Below, in pieces: positions 17,471-25,776 of a DNA stretch of 64,000 bases. How positions within the stretch are numbered: position 1 is the first letter of the stretch; each line of letters opens with the position of its first letter. The notes under the pieces were generated by a model. The model worked only from the letters and a program-made list of their open reading frames with translations. It was not told the origin of the DNA and did no database searches. This DNA is from Pseudomonadales bacterium (lineage in GTDB: Bacteria > Pseudomonadota > Gammaproteobacteria > Pseudomonadales > Pseudohongiellaceae): assembly GCA_024234395.1 (NCBI GenBank), contig JACKOH010000001.1, forward strand, positions 701,001 to 765,000, read 5' to 3'. Made by a program: the position numbers and the translations under genes.

Positions 17471-18685
17471 TTGTCTACAGTTGATTCGCAGCAACGGGTT
17501 TTGTCGGGCATGCGTCCGACCGGTAAATTGCATCTCGGGCACCTGCATGGGGTGCTCAAGAACTGGATCAAACTTCAGCATGAATACGAGTGCCTGTTTT
17601 TCGTCGCGGACTGGCATGCCCTGACCACTCACTACAACGATCCGCTGGTAATCGAAGAGAATGTCCTCGACATGGTGATGGACTGGCTCGCTGTGGGCGT
17701 GAACCCCGGTTCTGCGACCATTTTCATTCAGTCGAAAGTACCGGAACACGCGGAATTGCAACTGCTGTTATCGATGATGACACCGCTGGGCTGGCTGGAG
17801 CGGGTTCCCAGTTACAAAGACCAGCAGGAAAAACTGCGTGAGAAAGACCTGGAAACCTACGGTTTTCTGGGTTACCCACTGTTGCAGGCTGCCGACATCC
17901 TGATATACCGGGCCGGCTGGGTGCCGGTCGGTGCCGATCAGGTGGCTCACGTGGAGCTGACCAGGGAGGTGGCACGCCGCTTCAATCACCTCTATGGACG
18001 GGAACCGGGATTTGAGACGCTGGCCGAAAGTGCGGTGAAAAAGATGGGCAAGAAGGCGTCGCGCATGTATTCGCAACTGCGGGTTGCCTACCAGGAGCAG
18101 GGCGATCAGGAAGCGCTTATGAAGGCCCAGGCCCTGCTCAAGGAGCAGCAGAACATCTCGCTGGGAGATCGTGAACGACTGTACGGGTATCTGGAAGGTT
18201 CCGGTAAGATGATTCTGGCCGAACCCCAGTCGCTGTTGACTCCGGCTTCAAAGATGCCGGGCCTGGACGGGCAGAAGATGTCCAAGTCCTATGACAACGT
18301 TATCGCTCTGCGCGAACCGCTGGACCAGGTGCAGAAGAAAATCAGCACCATGCCGACAGACCCTGCCCGGGTGCGGCTTACCGACCCGGGGGAACCGGAA
18401 AAATGCCCGGTCTGGCAGTTACATACCACCTACTCGGACGAGGCCACCAGGGAATGGGTGTGTGACGGTTGTAGGAACGCGAAAATCGGCTGCCTGGAAT
18501 GCAAGAAACCGGTCATCGATGCAGTGATTGCCGAGCTGGAGCCGATTCAGAAAGAGGCTGCCCAATACGAAAAAGACCCGGATGTGGTCAAGAGTATTGT
18601 CGCCGAAGGCTGTGAGGTGGCCCGGGACAAGGCCAAGGAGACACTGCAGGAGGTAAGGCAGGCAATGGGTCTCAGCTATTGGTAA
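17471..18685 (+). CDS. trpS: Tryptophanyl-tRNA synthetase
   Basis: Class I synthetase charging tRNA-Trp. The 404-residue product starts at a TTG (17471) with AGGAGAG upstream. The HIGH motif is HLGH in GKLHLGHLHG and KMSKS is at residues 269-273. It is longer than the 334-residue E. coli enzyme: an insertion after the catalytic core (about residues 180-240) and a cysteine-rich segment near the C-terminus (CPVWQLH, VCDGCRNAKIGCLECKK) are typical of the long TrpS form of Pseudomonas and relatives. Four clustered cysteines suggest a bound metal. Confidence 0.95.
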   Translation: MSTVDSQQRVLSGMRPTGKLHLGHLHGVLKNWIKLQHEYECLFFVADWHALTTHYNDPLVIEENVLDMVMDWLAVGVNPGSATIFIQSKVPEHAELQLLLSMMTPLGWLERVPSYKDQQEKLREKDLETYGFLGYPLLQAADILIYRAGWVPVGADQVAHVELTREVARRFNHLYGREPGFETLAESAVKKMGKKASRMYSQLRVAYQEQGDQEALMKAQALLKEQQNISLGDRERLYGYLEGSGKMILAEPQSLLTPASKMPGLDGQKMSKSYDNVIALREPLDQVQKKISTMPTDPARVRLTDPGEPEKCPVWQLHTTYSDEATREWVCDGCRNAKIGCLECKKPVIDAVIAELEPIQKEAAQYEKDPDVVKSIVAEGCEVARDKAKETLQEVRQAMGLSYW

Positions 18686-18822
18686 ACGAAGCGGTCCGGA
18701 CGTTGGCCCGGTGCGGTTTTTCGCGGGTCATCGTCGCCCATTAATGTTAAACTTGGCGGTTTACATTTCCAGCAACTCAACGGATTGCGGCATTGACTGT
18801 GACAACGGGTGAATCGGACAGC

Positions 18823-19626
18823 ATGGCTGAACTGGTGGATCAGCCCAGCCAGGAGGAACTGCCGTTCGCCTACGTGGCAGGCCAGGCCATCACCGAGCTG
18901 CCCAAGGACCTCTACATCCCGCCCGATGCGCTGGAAATCTTCCTCGAAAGCTTCGAAGGTCCGCTCGATCTGTTGCTGTATCTGATCAAGCGCCAGAATA
19001 TCGACATACTGGAAATCAATGTTTCCGATATCACCGAGCAGTACATGGCCTACGTCGAGCTGATGGAAGCGTCCCAGTTCGAACTGGCCGCCGAATACCT
19101 GGTAATGGCGGCCACCCTGGCAGAGATCAAGTCGCGGATCCTGCTGCCGCGCCAGGAAGCCGAGGAAGAGGATGAAGAGGATCCCCGCACTCAGCTGATC
19201 CGACGCCTGCAGGAATACGAACGCTACAAGAAGGCGGCCGAGGATATCGAAGAGCTGCCGCGGATGGAACGTGAGCTGTATCAGGCCAGTGGGGCCCTGC
19301 CGGAAATCGAAAAAGTCGCGGCGGACCCGGACGTGGATCTGCAGACCGTGTTGCAGGCACTGGCGGCAGTACTGCGCCGGGTGGAAATGTTCGAGCATCA
19401 CCACGTGCAGCGCGAGACCCTGTCCACCCGCGAAAAAATGTCGGAAATTCTGGCCCGGATTACCAATCAGCGCTTTGTGCCCCTGGTGTCGCTGTTATTG
19501 CGTGAAGAAGGGCGGCTGGGCGTGGTAGTGACGTTTCTTGCAGTCATGGAATTGATCAAGGATTCCATGGTTGAAATCGTTCAGAGTGAGCCTTTCGGTC
19601 CAATTCACCTGAAGGCACGCAGTTGA
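18823..19626 (+). CDS. scpA: Segregation and condensation protein A
   Basis: Kleisin subunit of the Smc-ScpAB condensin, which organises the chromosome. The product (267 residues from the ATG at 18823; in-frame GTG 18799 and TTG 18793 are alternatives with no better ribosome site) contains FEGPLDLLLYLIKRQNIDI, the ScpA signature, followed by the helix ITEQYMAYVELM. An acidic linker comes next, then a C-terminal winged helix (FVPLVSLLLREEGRLGVVVTFLAVMEL). scpB follows. Confidence 0.94.
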   Translation: MAELVDQPSQEELPFAYVAGQAITELPKDLYIPPDALEIFLESFEGPLDLLLYLIKRQNIDILEINVSDITEQYMAYVELMEASQFELAAEYLVMAATLAEIKSRILLPRQEAEEEDEEDPRTQLIRRLQEYERYKKAAEDIEELPRMERELYQASGALPEIEKVAADPDVDLQTVLQALAAVLRRVEMFEHHHVQRETLSTREKMSEILARITNQRFVPLVSLLLREEGRLGVVVTFLAVMELIKDSMVEIVQSEPFGPIHLKARS

Positions 19627-19668
19627 GGAGTGCGCAGATTCCGGCTACCCAGCCGGACAGTACAGGCC

Positions 19669-20811
19669 ATGGCAGACGTAGACAATAAGATAAAGATGAT
19701 AGTGGAGGGCTTACTGCTGGCAGCCGGTAAACCACTCAGCCTGGCGGTCATCGCCGGCGTTTTCAGCGAGGACGAGCGGCCGGACAACGATGAATTGCGC
19801 CAGGTGCTGGCGACTATTGCCGGGGAGTGCAACGACCGCGGTTTCGAATTAAAGGAAGTGGCGTCCGGTTATCGGTTTCAGGTCAAGCAGGACATCAGTG
19901 AGTGGATAGCCCGGTTGTGGGAGGAGAAGCCACCCCGATACAGCCGTGCACTGCTGGAAACCCTGGCGCTGATTGCTTACCGGCAGCCGATTACCCGGGG
20001 CGACGTTGAGGAAATCCGCGGGGTTGCGGTCAGCTCCAATATCATGCGTACACTGGTCGACCGGGAGTGGGTCCGGGTCGTAGGTCACAAGGATGTTCCA
20101 GGTAAACCGGCCCTTTACGCCACTACCAGACAGTTTCTCGACTATTTCAATCTCAAGAGCATTCAGGAACTTCCACCGCTGTCGGAGATTCGTGAATTGA
20201 CCCGTACCCGCGAAGAATTCGAACTGGATGACGAGCTGATCACCGGCAAAGTGCTGGATATTCCCGCGGAAGAGCCGGAAAACACCACCGAGATGATCGG
20301 TGAGGAAGGCGAGGTGCTGGTTTTCGAGGCTGACGAATTGCCGGATGAAGACGAGGCGGCTGCGCTGGCCAGGAAGCCGCTGGACGAGATACTCGGAATT
20401 ACCGAAGCGGAAGACACGTCGGGAGAGTTCCAGGAAGAAGTCTCGGAATCCGAGTCGGAATCGGAAGCCCGCGCTGCAATTGACATTCCCGACGATGGTG
20501 ACGGGGATGACAGACACGACGATTCCGAACCGGCTGCCGGGATTCCGGCTGAGAACGGTGACGAGCCAGGCGAACCGTCTCTTTCGACGCAGCAGACAGA
20601 ACCGGGGGCCGACGCTGCAGAGAGTGACCGGGAGTTCGATTCTCCGGAACAGCCGGAAACCGCTGATGCCGGAGAGAGCGGTTCCGATCAGGCCGGAAAT
20701 GACGAACAGGCATCCCCGCTGCCGAAGCAGGACGAAGAGGAATTCGAGGCCGGGGCCGCCGACGAAGCGGATCCCGACCTGGAACCTGCGGCCAGGACAA
20801 CGGCCAACTAG
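19669..20811 (+). CDS. scpB: Segregation and condensation protein B with a long acidic tail
   Basis: Partner of ScpA in the Smc condensin. Residues 1-175 form the two winged-helix domains (start MADVDNKIKMIVEGLLLAAG, then RYSRALLETLALIAYRQPITRG and GRGFELKEV-like segment). The remaining 200 or so residues are low-complexity and rich in Glu, Asp, Ser and Pro. They make the protein 380 residues long, against about 180-200 in many bacteria. The ATG at 19669 is preferred over a GTG at 19630. The TAG stop lies in the CTAG that bounds a palindromic element, so the tail length could have been changed by the insertion. Confidence 0.93.
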   Translation: MADVDNKIKMIVEGLLLAAGKPLSLAVIAGVFSEDERPDNDELRQVLATIAGECNDRGFELKEVASGYRFQVKQDISEWIARLWEEKPPRYSRALLETLALIAYRQPITRGDVEEIRGVAVSSNIMRTLVDREWVRVVGHKDVPGKPALYATTRQFLDYFNLKSIQELPPLSEIRELTRTREEFELDDELITGKVLDIPAEEPENTTEMIGEEGEVLVFEADELPDEDEAAALARKPLDEILGITEAEDTSGEFQEEVSESESESEARAAIDIPDDGDGDDRHDDSEPAAGIPAENGDEPGEPSLSTQQTEPGADAAESDREFDSPEQPETADAGESGSDQAGNDEQASPLPKQDEEEFEAGAADEADPDLEPAARTTAN

Positions 20812-21077
20812 TGTCCTGTCCGGTTAATTCGTCGCATTTCAGCGTGCCAGCCAAGGTTCCTGGCAAGGCGCGCCTTGCAGGCAATGGCCGTAGCCCTTGT
20901 CAAAAGGCGCAACGCGGCCAGGGGTCTTGGCTGGCACGCCCTCCGGGAGCCTGCATAAAGCGCTGTAGCAGCGTTGCGACCCTTGGAAATACAACCAGTA
21001 TTCCCTGCGGATCGCGCCTCACTACAGCGCTTTATGCAGGCTCTGAAATACAACGAATTAACCGGCCAGGACACTAG
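20808..21077. repeat. 270-bp nested palindromic element between scpB and rluB
   Basis: The ends are 33-bp imperfect inverted repeats (20810-20842 and 21043-21075, 3 mismatches), beginning AGTGTCCTG. Each end is bounded by CTAG, either part of the palindrome or a 4-bp target duplication. Inside are two more perfect inverted repeats: 14-bp arms at 20842-20855 and 20926-20939, and 22-bp arms at 20947-20968 and 21022-21043. There is no open frame. This is MITE-like and interrupts the usual scpA-scpB-rluB order. The core around 20995-21030 resembles part of the element at 36734-36979. Confidence 0.85.
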
Positions 21078-21112
21078 CCCCTTATCAATCCATCGAGTCA
21101 GCAGCCATCCCC

Positions 21113-21850
21113 ATGGATGAAAAATTACAGAAAGTCCTGGCACGGGCCGGTTTCGGTTCCCGCCGGGAAATGGAGCAGTGGATCAGTAGTGGTCGGGTCC
21201 GGGTCAATGGTCAGGTCGCCACCCTTGGCGACCGGGTCGGTCCCAGCGATCGCATCATGGTCGATGGGAAAAAACTCGGGCCCCGCAAAAAGGAACAGGA
21301 TCAGTGCCGGGTGTTGCTCTACAATAAACCCGATGGGGAAATCTGCACGCGCAAGGATCCGGAAGGCCGCCCCACCGTTTTTGACCGGCTGCCGGGTTTG
21401 AAGCATGGGCGCTGGGTTTCAATTGGCCGCCTCGATATCAATACCAGCGGACTGTTGCTGTTTACCACCGATGGCGAACTGGCCAATGCCCTGATGCATC
21501 CCAGTACCGGCATCGATCGTGAATATGCGGTCCGCGTCATGGGCAACGTGACTCCGGAGATCGTCCAGAGAATGCATGAAGGGGTGCTGATCGATGGCCA
21601 CCTGTGCCGGTTTACCGATATCCAGCATTACGGTGGCGAAGGTGTCAATCAGTGGTACCACGTGGTGATCATGGAGGGGCGCAACCGCGAGGTGAGAAAT
21701 CTCTGGGAATCCCAGGGCCTCAAGGTAAGCCGCCTGAAACGGGTGCGGTTCGGGCCACTGTTCATTCCCAGCACGGTGCGGCGTGGCGAATTTTACGAGC
21801 TGCCTGCCACCGAAATCGACAAATTGCGCAAGACCGCAGGCCTGGCCTGA
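21113..21850 (+). CDS. rluB: 23S rRNA pseudouridine synthase RluB
   Basis: Makes pseudouridine 2605 (E. coli numbering) in 23S rRNA. The 245-residue product has an N-terminal S4 RNA-binding domain (KLQKVLARAGFGSRREMEQWI...VRVNGQ) and the synthase domain with the catalytic-Asp motif GRLDINTSGLLLFT. It then shows EGRNREVRNLWES and LKRVRFGP. The ATG at 21113 begins 36 bp after the palindromic element, which thus separates it from its usual partners scpA and scpB and may now contain or block its promoter. Confidence 0.95.
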   Translation: MDEKLQKVLARAGFGSRREMEQWISSGRVRVNGQVATLGDRVGPSDRIMVDGKKLGPRKKEQDQCRVLLYNKPDGEICTRKDPEGRPTVFDRLPGLKHGRWVSIGRLDINTSGLLLFTTDGELANALMHPSTGIDREYAVRVMGNVTPEIVQRMHEGVLIDGHLCRFTDIQHYGGEGVNQWYHVVIMEGRNREVRNLWESQGLKVSRLKRVRFGPLFIPSTVRRGEFYELPATEIDKLRKTAGLA

Positions 21851-21872
21851 AACGTGCCGGTATGACCGACCC

Positions 21873-22652
21873 TCAGAACTTCAGCGGATCGAAGGATCTG
21901 GCGTCCAGCGCCTGGCCGTGCAGTGCTTCACCCTGTGGCCCCATCAGATACAGATAGACCGGCATCAGTGACTCCGGGGTAGGAACCGTGGCCGGGTTTT
22001 CCGCGGGATAAGCGGCGGCCCGCATGCGGGTCCGCGTGCCCCCGGGATTGATGCTGTTAACCCGGATCGCGGAGGTATTGGCCAGTTCGTCCGCCAGCAC
22101 CTGCATCAGTCCCTCCACGGCGAATTTACTGACCGAATAGGCACCCCAGTAGGCACGTCCCTGACGACCGACGCTGGACGCCGTAAACAGCAGGCGTCCC
22201 GATTGGGAGCGGTTCAGGGCCGCTAACAGCGCCCGGGTCAACAGGAACGCCGCATTGACATTCACCTGCATGAGTTCCTGCCACTGAGCATAGGGATAGT
22301 GCTCTATGGGACTGCGCGGTCCCAGTTGAGCAGCGTTGTGAAGCACGCCATCGAGGCAGGCAAACTGCTCATCGATGGAGTTGGCCAGGACCTTGAAATC
22401 CTCTTCGCCAGCGGTCAGCAAATCCAATGGGTGAATAATGGCGCGGCCCGGATTGAGTGCTTCGATTTCATCGTAAACTTCTTCCAGACGCGACACCGTC
22501 CGGCCGGCCAGAATGACGCTGGCGCCGTGACCGGCAAAGCTGACGGCTGCCGCGCGGCCGATACCGTCACCCGCGCCAGTAATAAGAATGGTCTTGTTGT
22601 CCAGCAGGTTGCTGGCCGGTTGATAATCAAACACGGAAATTCTCTCAGGCAA
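21873..22652 (-). CDS. YciK-type short-chain dehydrogenase/reductase
   Basis: Oxidoreductase of the classical SDR family. The 259-residue product has the cofactor motif TGAGDGIGRA, NAAQLG (NNAG equivalent), the catalytic Ser (SSVGRQG) and the YxxxK pair (YSVSK). The ILAGRT segment after the second strand suggests NADP(H). The substrate is unknown. It is the last gene of the mtaD-ubiG-mupP-SDR operon and overlaps mupP by 8 bp; the same order is found in Pseudomonas. Confidence 0.92.
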   Translation of the reverse strand: MPERISVFDYQPASNLLDNKTILITGAGDGIGRAAAVSFAGHGASVILAGRTVSRLEEVYDEIEALNPGRAIIHPLDLLTAGEEDFKVLANSIDEQFACLDGVLHNAAQLGPRSPIEHYPYAQWQELMQVNVNAAFLLTRALLAALNRSQSGRLLFTASSVGRQGRAYWGAYSVSKFAVEGLMQVLADELANTSAIRVNSINPGGTRTRMRAAAYPAENPATVPTPESLMPVYLYLMGPQGEALHGQALDARSFDPLKF

Positions 22653-23334
22653 ATTGCAATAGGGTCAGCAGAGGTTCCAGGTCAGCGGCTGACCTGATGA
22701 TGAAATCAGCGGGCCATTCCTCGATGCGCGTGTCGGCACCGAGATAGCCATAGGCGGCTGCCACTGCGATGATGTCGGCATTCCTGGCAGCCTGCATATC
22801 CCGCAGGTGGTCGCCGATATATACCGTTCGTTCATAATTTCGGTTGAGCTGGCGGCAGGCAAGCAGCAGGCTTTCCGGGTCCGGTTTACGCTGTTGAACG
22901 TGTTCCGGACATACCAGGCTGCCGCAGCGATCCAGCAGTTGCAGCTGCTGGAGCAGACGCAGACTGTATTTTTCCGGCTTGTTGGTAACCACGCCCCAGG
23001 GGATGGTGGCTTTTTCTAGTTTCTCCAGTAACGCCAAAATGCCCGGATAGGGCTGAGCCAGGGTATTGTCCAGCTGTTCGTAATAGCGATCCAACAGCTT
23101 CTGCAGGAGCGGCTCAAAGTCCGGATCCCTGTCGGTCAGGCCAAAGGCCAGGCTGACCAGGGCGCGGGCGCCGTCCGACACCGTCTGATGGATGCGTTCG
23201 GGGGTGATCCGGGGCAGCTCCTGCTCATCCAGCATCTGATCCAGTACCTGCCGGAAATCCGCTGCGGTATCGATCAGAGTCCCGTCCAGATCGAACAGAA
23301 CACATTCAATTCCAGTGTTAAGTTTGTCGTCCAT
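22645..23334 (-). CDS. mupP: N-acetylmuramic acid 6-phosphate phosphatase MupP (HAD family)
   Basis: HAD-family phosphatase. In Pseudomonas the gene in this position dephosphorylates MurNAc-6-P for peptidoglycan recycling. The 229-residue product shows HAD motif 1 FDLDGTLIDTA, motif 2 VVTNKP, the motif 3 lysine in QRKPDPES, and motif 4 YIGDHLRDMQAARNA. Phosphoglycolate phosphatase (Gph) is the alternative name for close relatives; the position between ubiG and an SDR favours MupP. Confidence 0.88.
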   Translation of the reverse strand: MDDKLNTGIECVLFDLDGTLIDTAADFRQVLDQMLDEQELPRITPERIHQTVSDGARALVSLAFGLTDRDPDFEPLLQKLLDRYYEQLDNTLAQPYPGILALLEKLEKATIPWGVVTNKPEKYSLRLLQQLQLLDRCGSLVCPEHVQQRKPDPESLLLACRQLNRNYERTVYIGDHLRDMQAARNADIIAVAAAYGYLGADTRIEEWPADFIIRSAADLEPLLTLLQFA

Positions 23335-23349
23335 AACTGCAGCCAGGCT

Positions 23350-24084
23350 CTAATCGGGTTTCCGGTATCGGGCAAGGTAATTGACGTCCAGGTTTTTCTG
23401 CAGGAAGTACTTCCTGGTCAGCGGGTTATAGCCCATTCCAACCTGATCGCACAGAGTAAGGTCAGCGTCGCGGCACCAGCCGGCCAGCTCCGCCGGTCTG
23501 ATGAACTTGTCGTATTCATGAGTACCCCGCGGTAACAGTTTCAGCAGGTATTCGGCGCCGACAATCGCGAACAGATAAGACTTCGGATTGCGGTTGATGG
23601 TGGAAAAAAATACCAGTCCACCCGGCTTGACCAGCTGCTGGCAGGCGCGCACCACGGAAGCCGGTGACGGCACGTGCTCGAGCATCTCCAGGCAGGTCAC
23701 GACATCGAAACGGGCGGGATGCTGGGCGGCGAAGTCTTCGGCAGTGGCCTTCCGGTAATCGATAGCCAGTCCGCTCTCCAGCTGATGCAGGCGCGCTACT
23801 GAAAGCGGGGCATCGGCCATGTCAATGGCGGTGACCCGGGCACCATGGTGGGCCATGGCCTCCGACAGTATGCCGCCACCACACCCGATATCCAGCACCT
23901 CCTTATCGGCCAGGTTGATTGCCTGACTGATGTAATTCACCCGCAGTGGATTGATTTCGTGCAGCGGTTTGAATTCACTGTTGGGATCCCACCAGCGGGA
24001 GGCAAGATTTTCGAATTTCCTGATTTCCAGCTCGTCGACGTTGTCCAGGGAGTCATTGGTTGAGCGGTTCATGGTGTCGTTCAT
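23350..24084 (-). CDS. ubiG: Ubiquinone biosynthesis O-methyltransferase UbiG
   Basis: SAM-dependent methyltransferase carrying out both O-methylations in ubiquinone synthesis. The 244-residue product has the SAM motif VLDIGCGGGILSEAMA, an ASRWWDPNSEFKPLHEINPLR segment characteristic of UbiG, and VTCLEMLEHVPSP. It ends with the usual LTRKYFLQKNLDVNYL region. It overlaps mtaD by four bases (ATGA). Confidence 0.97.
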   Translation of the reverse strand: MNDTMNRSTNDSLDNVDELEIRKFENLASRWWDPNSEFKPLHEINPLRVNYISQAINLADKEVLDIGCGGGILSEAMAHHGARVTAIDMADAPLSVARLHQLESGLAIDYRKATAEDFAAQHPARFDVVTCLEMLEHVPSPASVVRACQQLVKPGGLVFFSTINRNPKSYLFAIVGAEYLLKLLPRGTHEYDKFIRPAELAGWCRDADLTLCDQVGMGYNPLTRKYFLQKNLDVNYLARYRKPD

Positions 24085-25418
24085 GAATGAGTCTCGCTGA
24101 TTGCTTTCTGCCAGTGCCGGGCCGTTTCCCGGATGGTAGCGGGTTCCAGGGTGGTCAACTGACCTGCCTCCACGACGGCGCGCCCACCGACCCAGACATG
24201 ACTGACCTGCGAGCTGCCGGTGTTATACACCAGGTGCGAGATCGGGTTGTAAAGCGGCAGGGCATTGAGGGTATCAAGCCGTACTGCAGTCAGGTCGGCA
24301 AACTTGCCCGTTTCGATACTGCCGATCAGGTTGTCCATTCCCAGTGCCCGTGCTCCGTTGAGAGTTGCCATCTGCAGAGCGCCAGCCGCGGGCAGGGTGC
24401 CCGCGTCGCCCGCCACCCCCTTGGCGAGCAGCGCTGCTGTTCGCATTTCGGAAAACATATCCAGATCGTTGTTACTGGCGCAACCATCGGTACCCAGTGC
24501 CACGTTGACACCACTGGCAAGCAGGTCCCCGACCGGGCAGAACCCGCTGGCCAGTTTCAGATTCGATTCCGGACAATGTACTACGTGGACCCCCTCGGTG
24601 TGGATCAGCTCAATCTCCGCCGCTGTCAACTGGGTGGCATGGACACACACCAGGCGCGGGCTCAACAGGCCCAGCCCGGCAAGCCGCTGCATCGGCCGCT
24701 GACCGGTCTGCTCGACCGCTTCGGCCACTTCGCTGGCCGTTTCGTGGACATGCATGTGGATGGGTATATCAAGTTCCTCGGCCAGCGTCATGATTTTGCG
24801 CAGCGGGGCATCGGAGACCGTGTAAGGCGCATGCGGACCAAACGCCGTGTACACCAGTTCGCTGTTACGGTAGTCGTCGTGGAGTTCCGTCGCCTTGAAT
24901 ATGTATTCATCCGCGTTCTGCCCCCAGACCGTGGGGAAATCCAGCACCGGACTCGCCAGTTGGGTACGGATATGGGCACTGGTGGCTGCCCGCGCCACGG
25001 CATCCGGAAAGAAATACATGTCGGCAAAGCAGGTAGTGCCTCCCAGCAGCATCTCGGCAATCGCCAGTTCCGCGCCCTGATGGACAAATTCCTCGCTGAC
25101 GAACTTTCCTTCCAGGGGCCAGATGTGTTGCTGCAGCCATTCCAGCAACGGTACGTCGTCAGCGATGCCGCGAAACAGGCTCATCGGGGTATGCCCGTGG
25201 GCATTGACGAGTCCGGGAATCAGCGCATGCTCGTCAAGGCTGGTCCGGGGCACGTCCGGGTACCGGTCTGCCACCTGCGCAGTGGGCAGCAGCGCCAGAA
25301 TCCTTTTGCCACCGATGGCCACGCTGTAATTGTTCAGAATGGCACCTTCCGGAACCACCGGAATGATCCAGCGTGCCGAGATTATCTGCTCAATTTTCAG
25401 TTCAGTCTGCGGGTCCAA
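24081..25418 (-). CDS. mtaD: 5'-methylthioadenosine/S-adenosylhomocysteine deaminase
   Basis: Amidohydrolase that deaminates methylthioadenosine (and SAH) to the inosine form, opening a methionine-salvage route in organisms without MTA nucleosidase. The 445-residue product has the metal motif NAHGHTPMSLFRG, the HVHET segment, and the Asp ligand in ALGTDGCASNNDLDMF. Pseudomonas has mtnA (methylthioribose-1-P isomerase) between this gene and gyrA; here mtnA is absent. The 450-codon open frame on the opposite strand is a shadow. Confidence 0.93.
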   Translation of the reverse strand: MDPQTELKIEQIISARWIIPVVPEGAILNNYSVAIGGKRILALLPTAQVADRYPDVPRTSLDEHALIPGLVNAHGHTPMSLFRGIADDVPLLEWLQQHIWPLEGKFVSEEFVHQGAELAIAEMLLGGTTCFADMYFFPDAVARAATSAHIRTQLASPVLDFPTVWGQNADEYIFKATELHDDYRNSELVYTAFGPHAPYTVSDAPLRKIMTLAEELDIPIHMHVHETASEVAEAVEQTGQRPMQRLAGLGLLSPRLVCVHATQLTAAEIELIHTEGVHVVHCPESNLKLASGFCPVGDLLASGVNVALGTDGCASNNDLDMFSEMRTAALLAKGVAGDAGTLPAAGALQMATLNGARALGMDNLIGSIETGKFADLTAVRLDTLNALPLYNPISHLVYNTGSSQVSHVWVGGRAVVEAGQLTTLEPATIRETARHWQKAISETHS

Positions 25419-25776
25419 TGTGGTTCTGCGCGGTGCTGATGAATGAGGGCGGCATTATAACGCCTGTGAAGGAAAAGTGCTTGGTCAATTTGGCCGCAGC
25501 GGAATAAACCGCTGGTGAGTCAAAGTGGCTGAAAATAACGGCATTTTCACAGTGAATCGACAATTATTTTACTGTAAGTCGGCACTGCTGATGTGCTAGA
25601 ATTAGCAGCTTGTTTCAAGGCGGAAAACGATCACGCTGACAACACGATTTTGTAGCTCATCCAGGCTTGTTTCGACACGCTTCCGGCGGCAAAAAACACC
25701 ACCACGCTACAACCAGAATAATTATTCAAATCGAGTGAATGAATGCAATCTTTACACATGAGGATTAGGGTGGCTT
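25419..25776. other. Divergent regulatory region mtaD / gyrA
   Basis: 358 bp between the two starts. It holds no gene. An AT-rich stretch at 25545-25620 is the likely gyrA promoter area (a TAGAAT hexamer lies at about 25596-25601, with a poor -35), and the stretch near 25440-25500 probably serves mtaD. The gyrA leader is long, about 150-200 bases. Confidence 0.45.

Noticed and set aside
24087..25439. 450-codon open frame on the plus strand
   Set aside because: Exactly antisense to mtaD, which has full family similarity; the plus frame gives no recognisable protein and is a codon-bias shadow.
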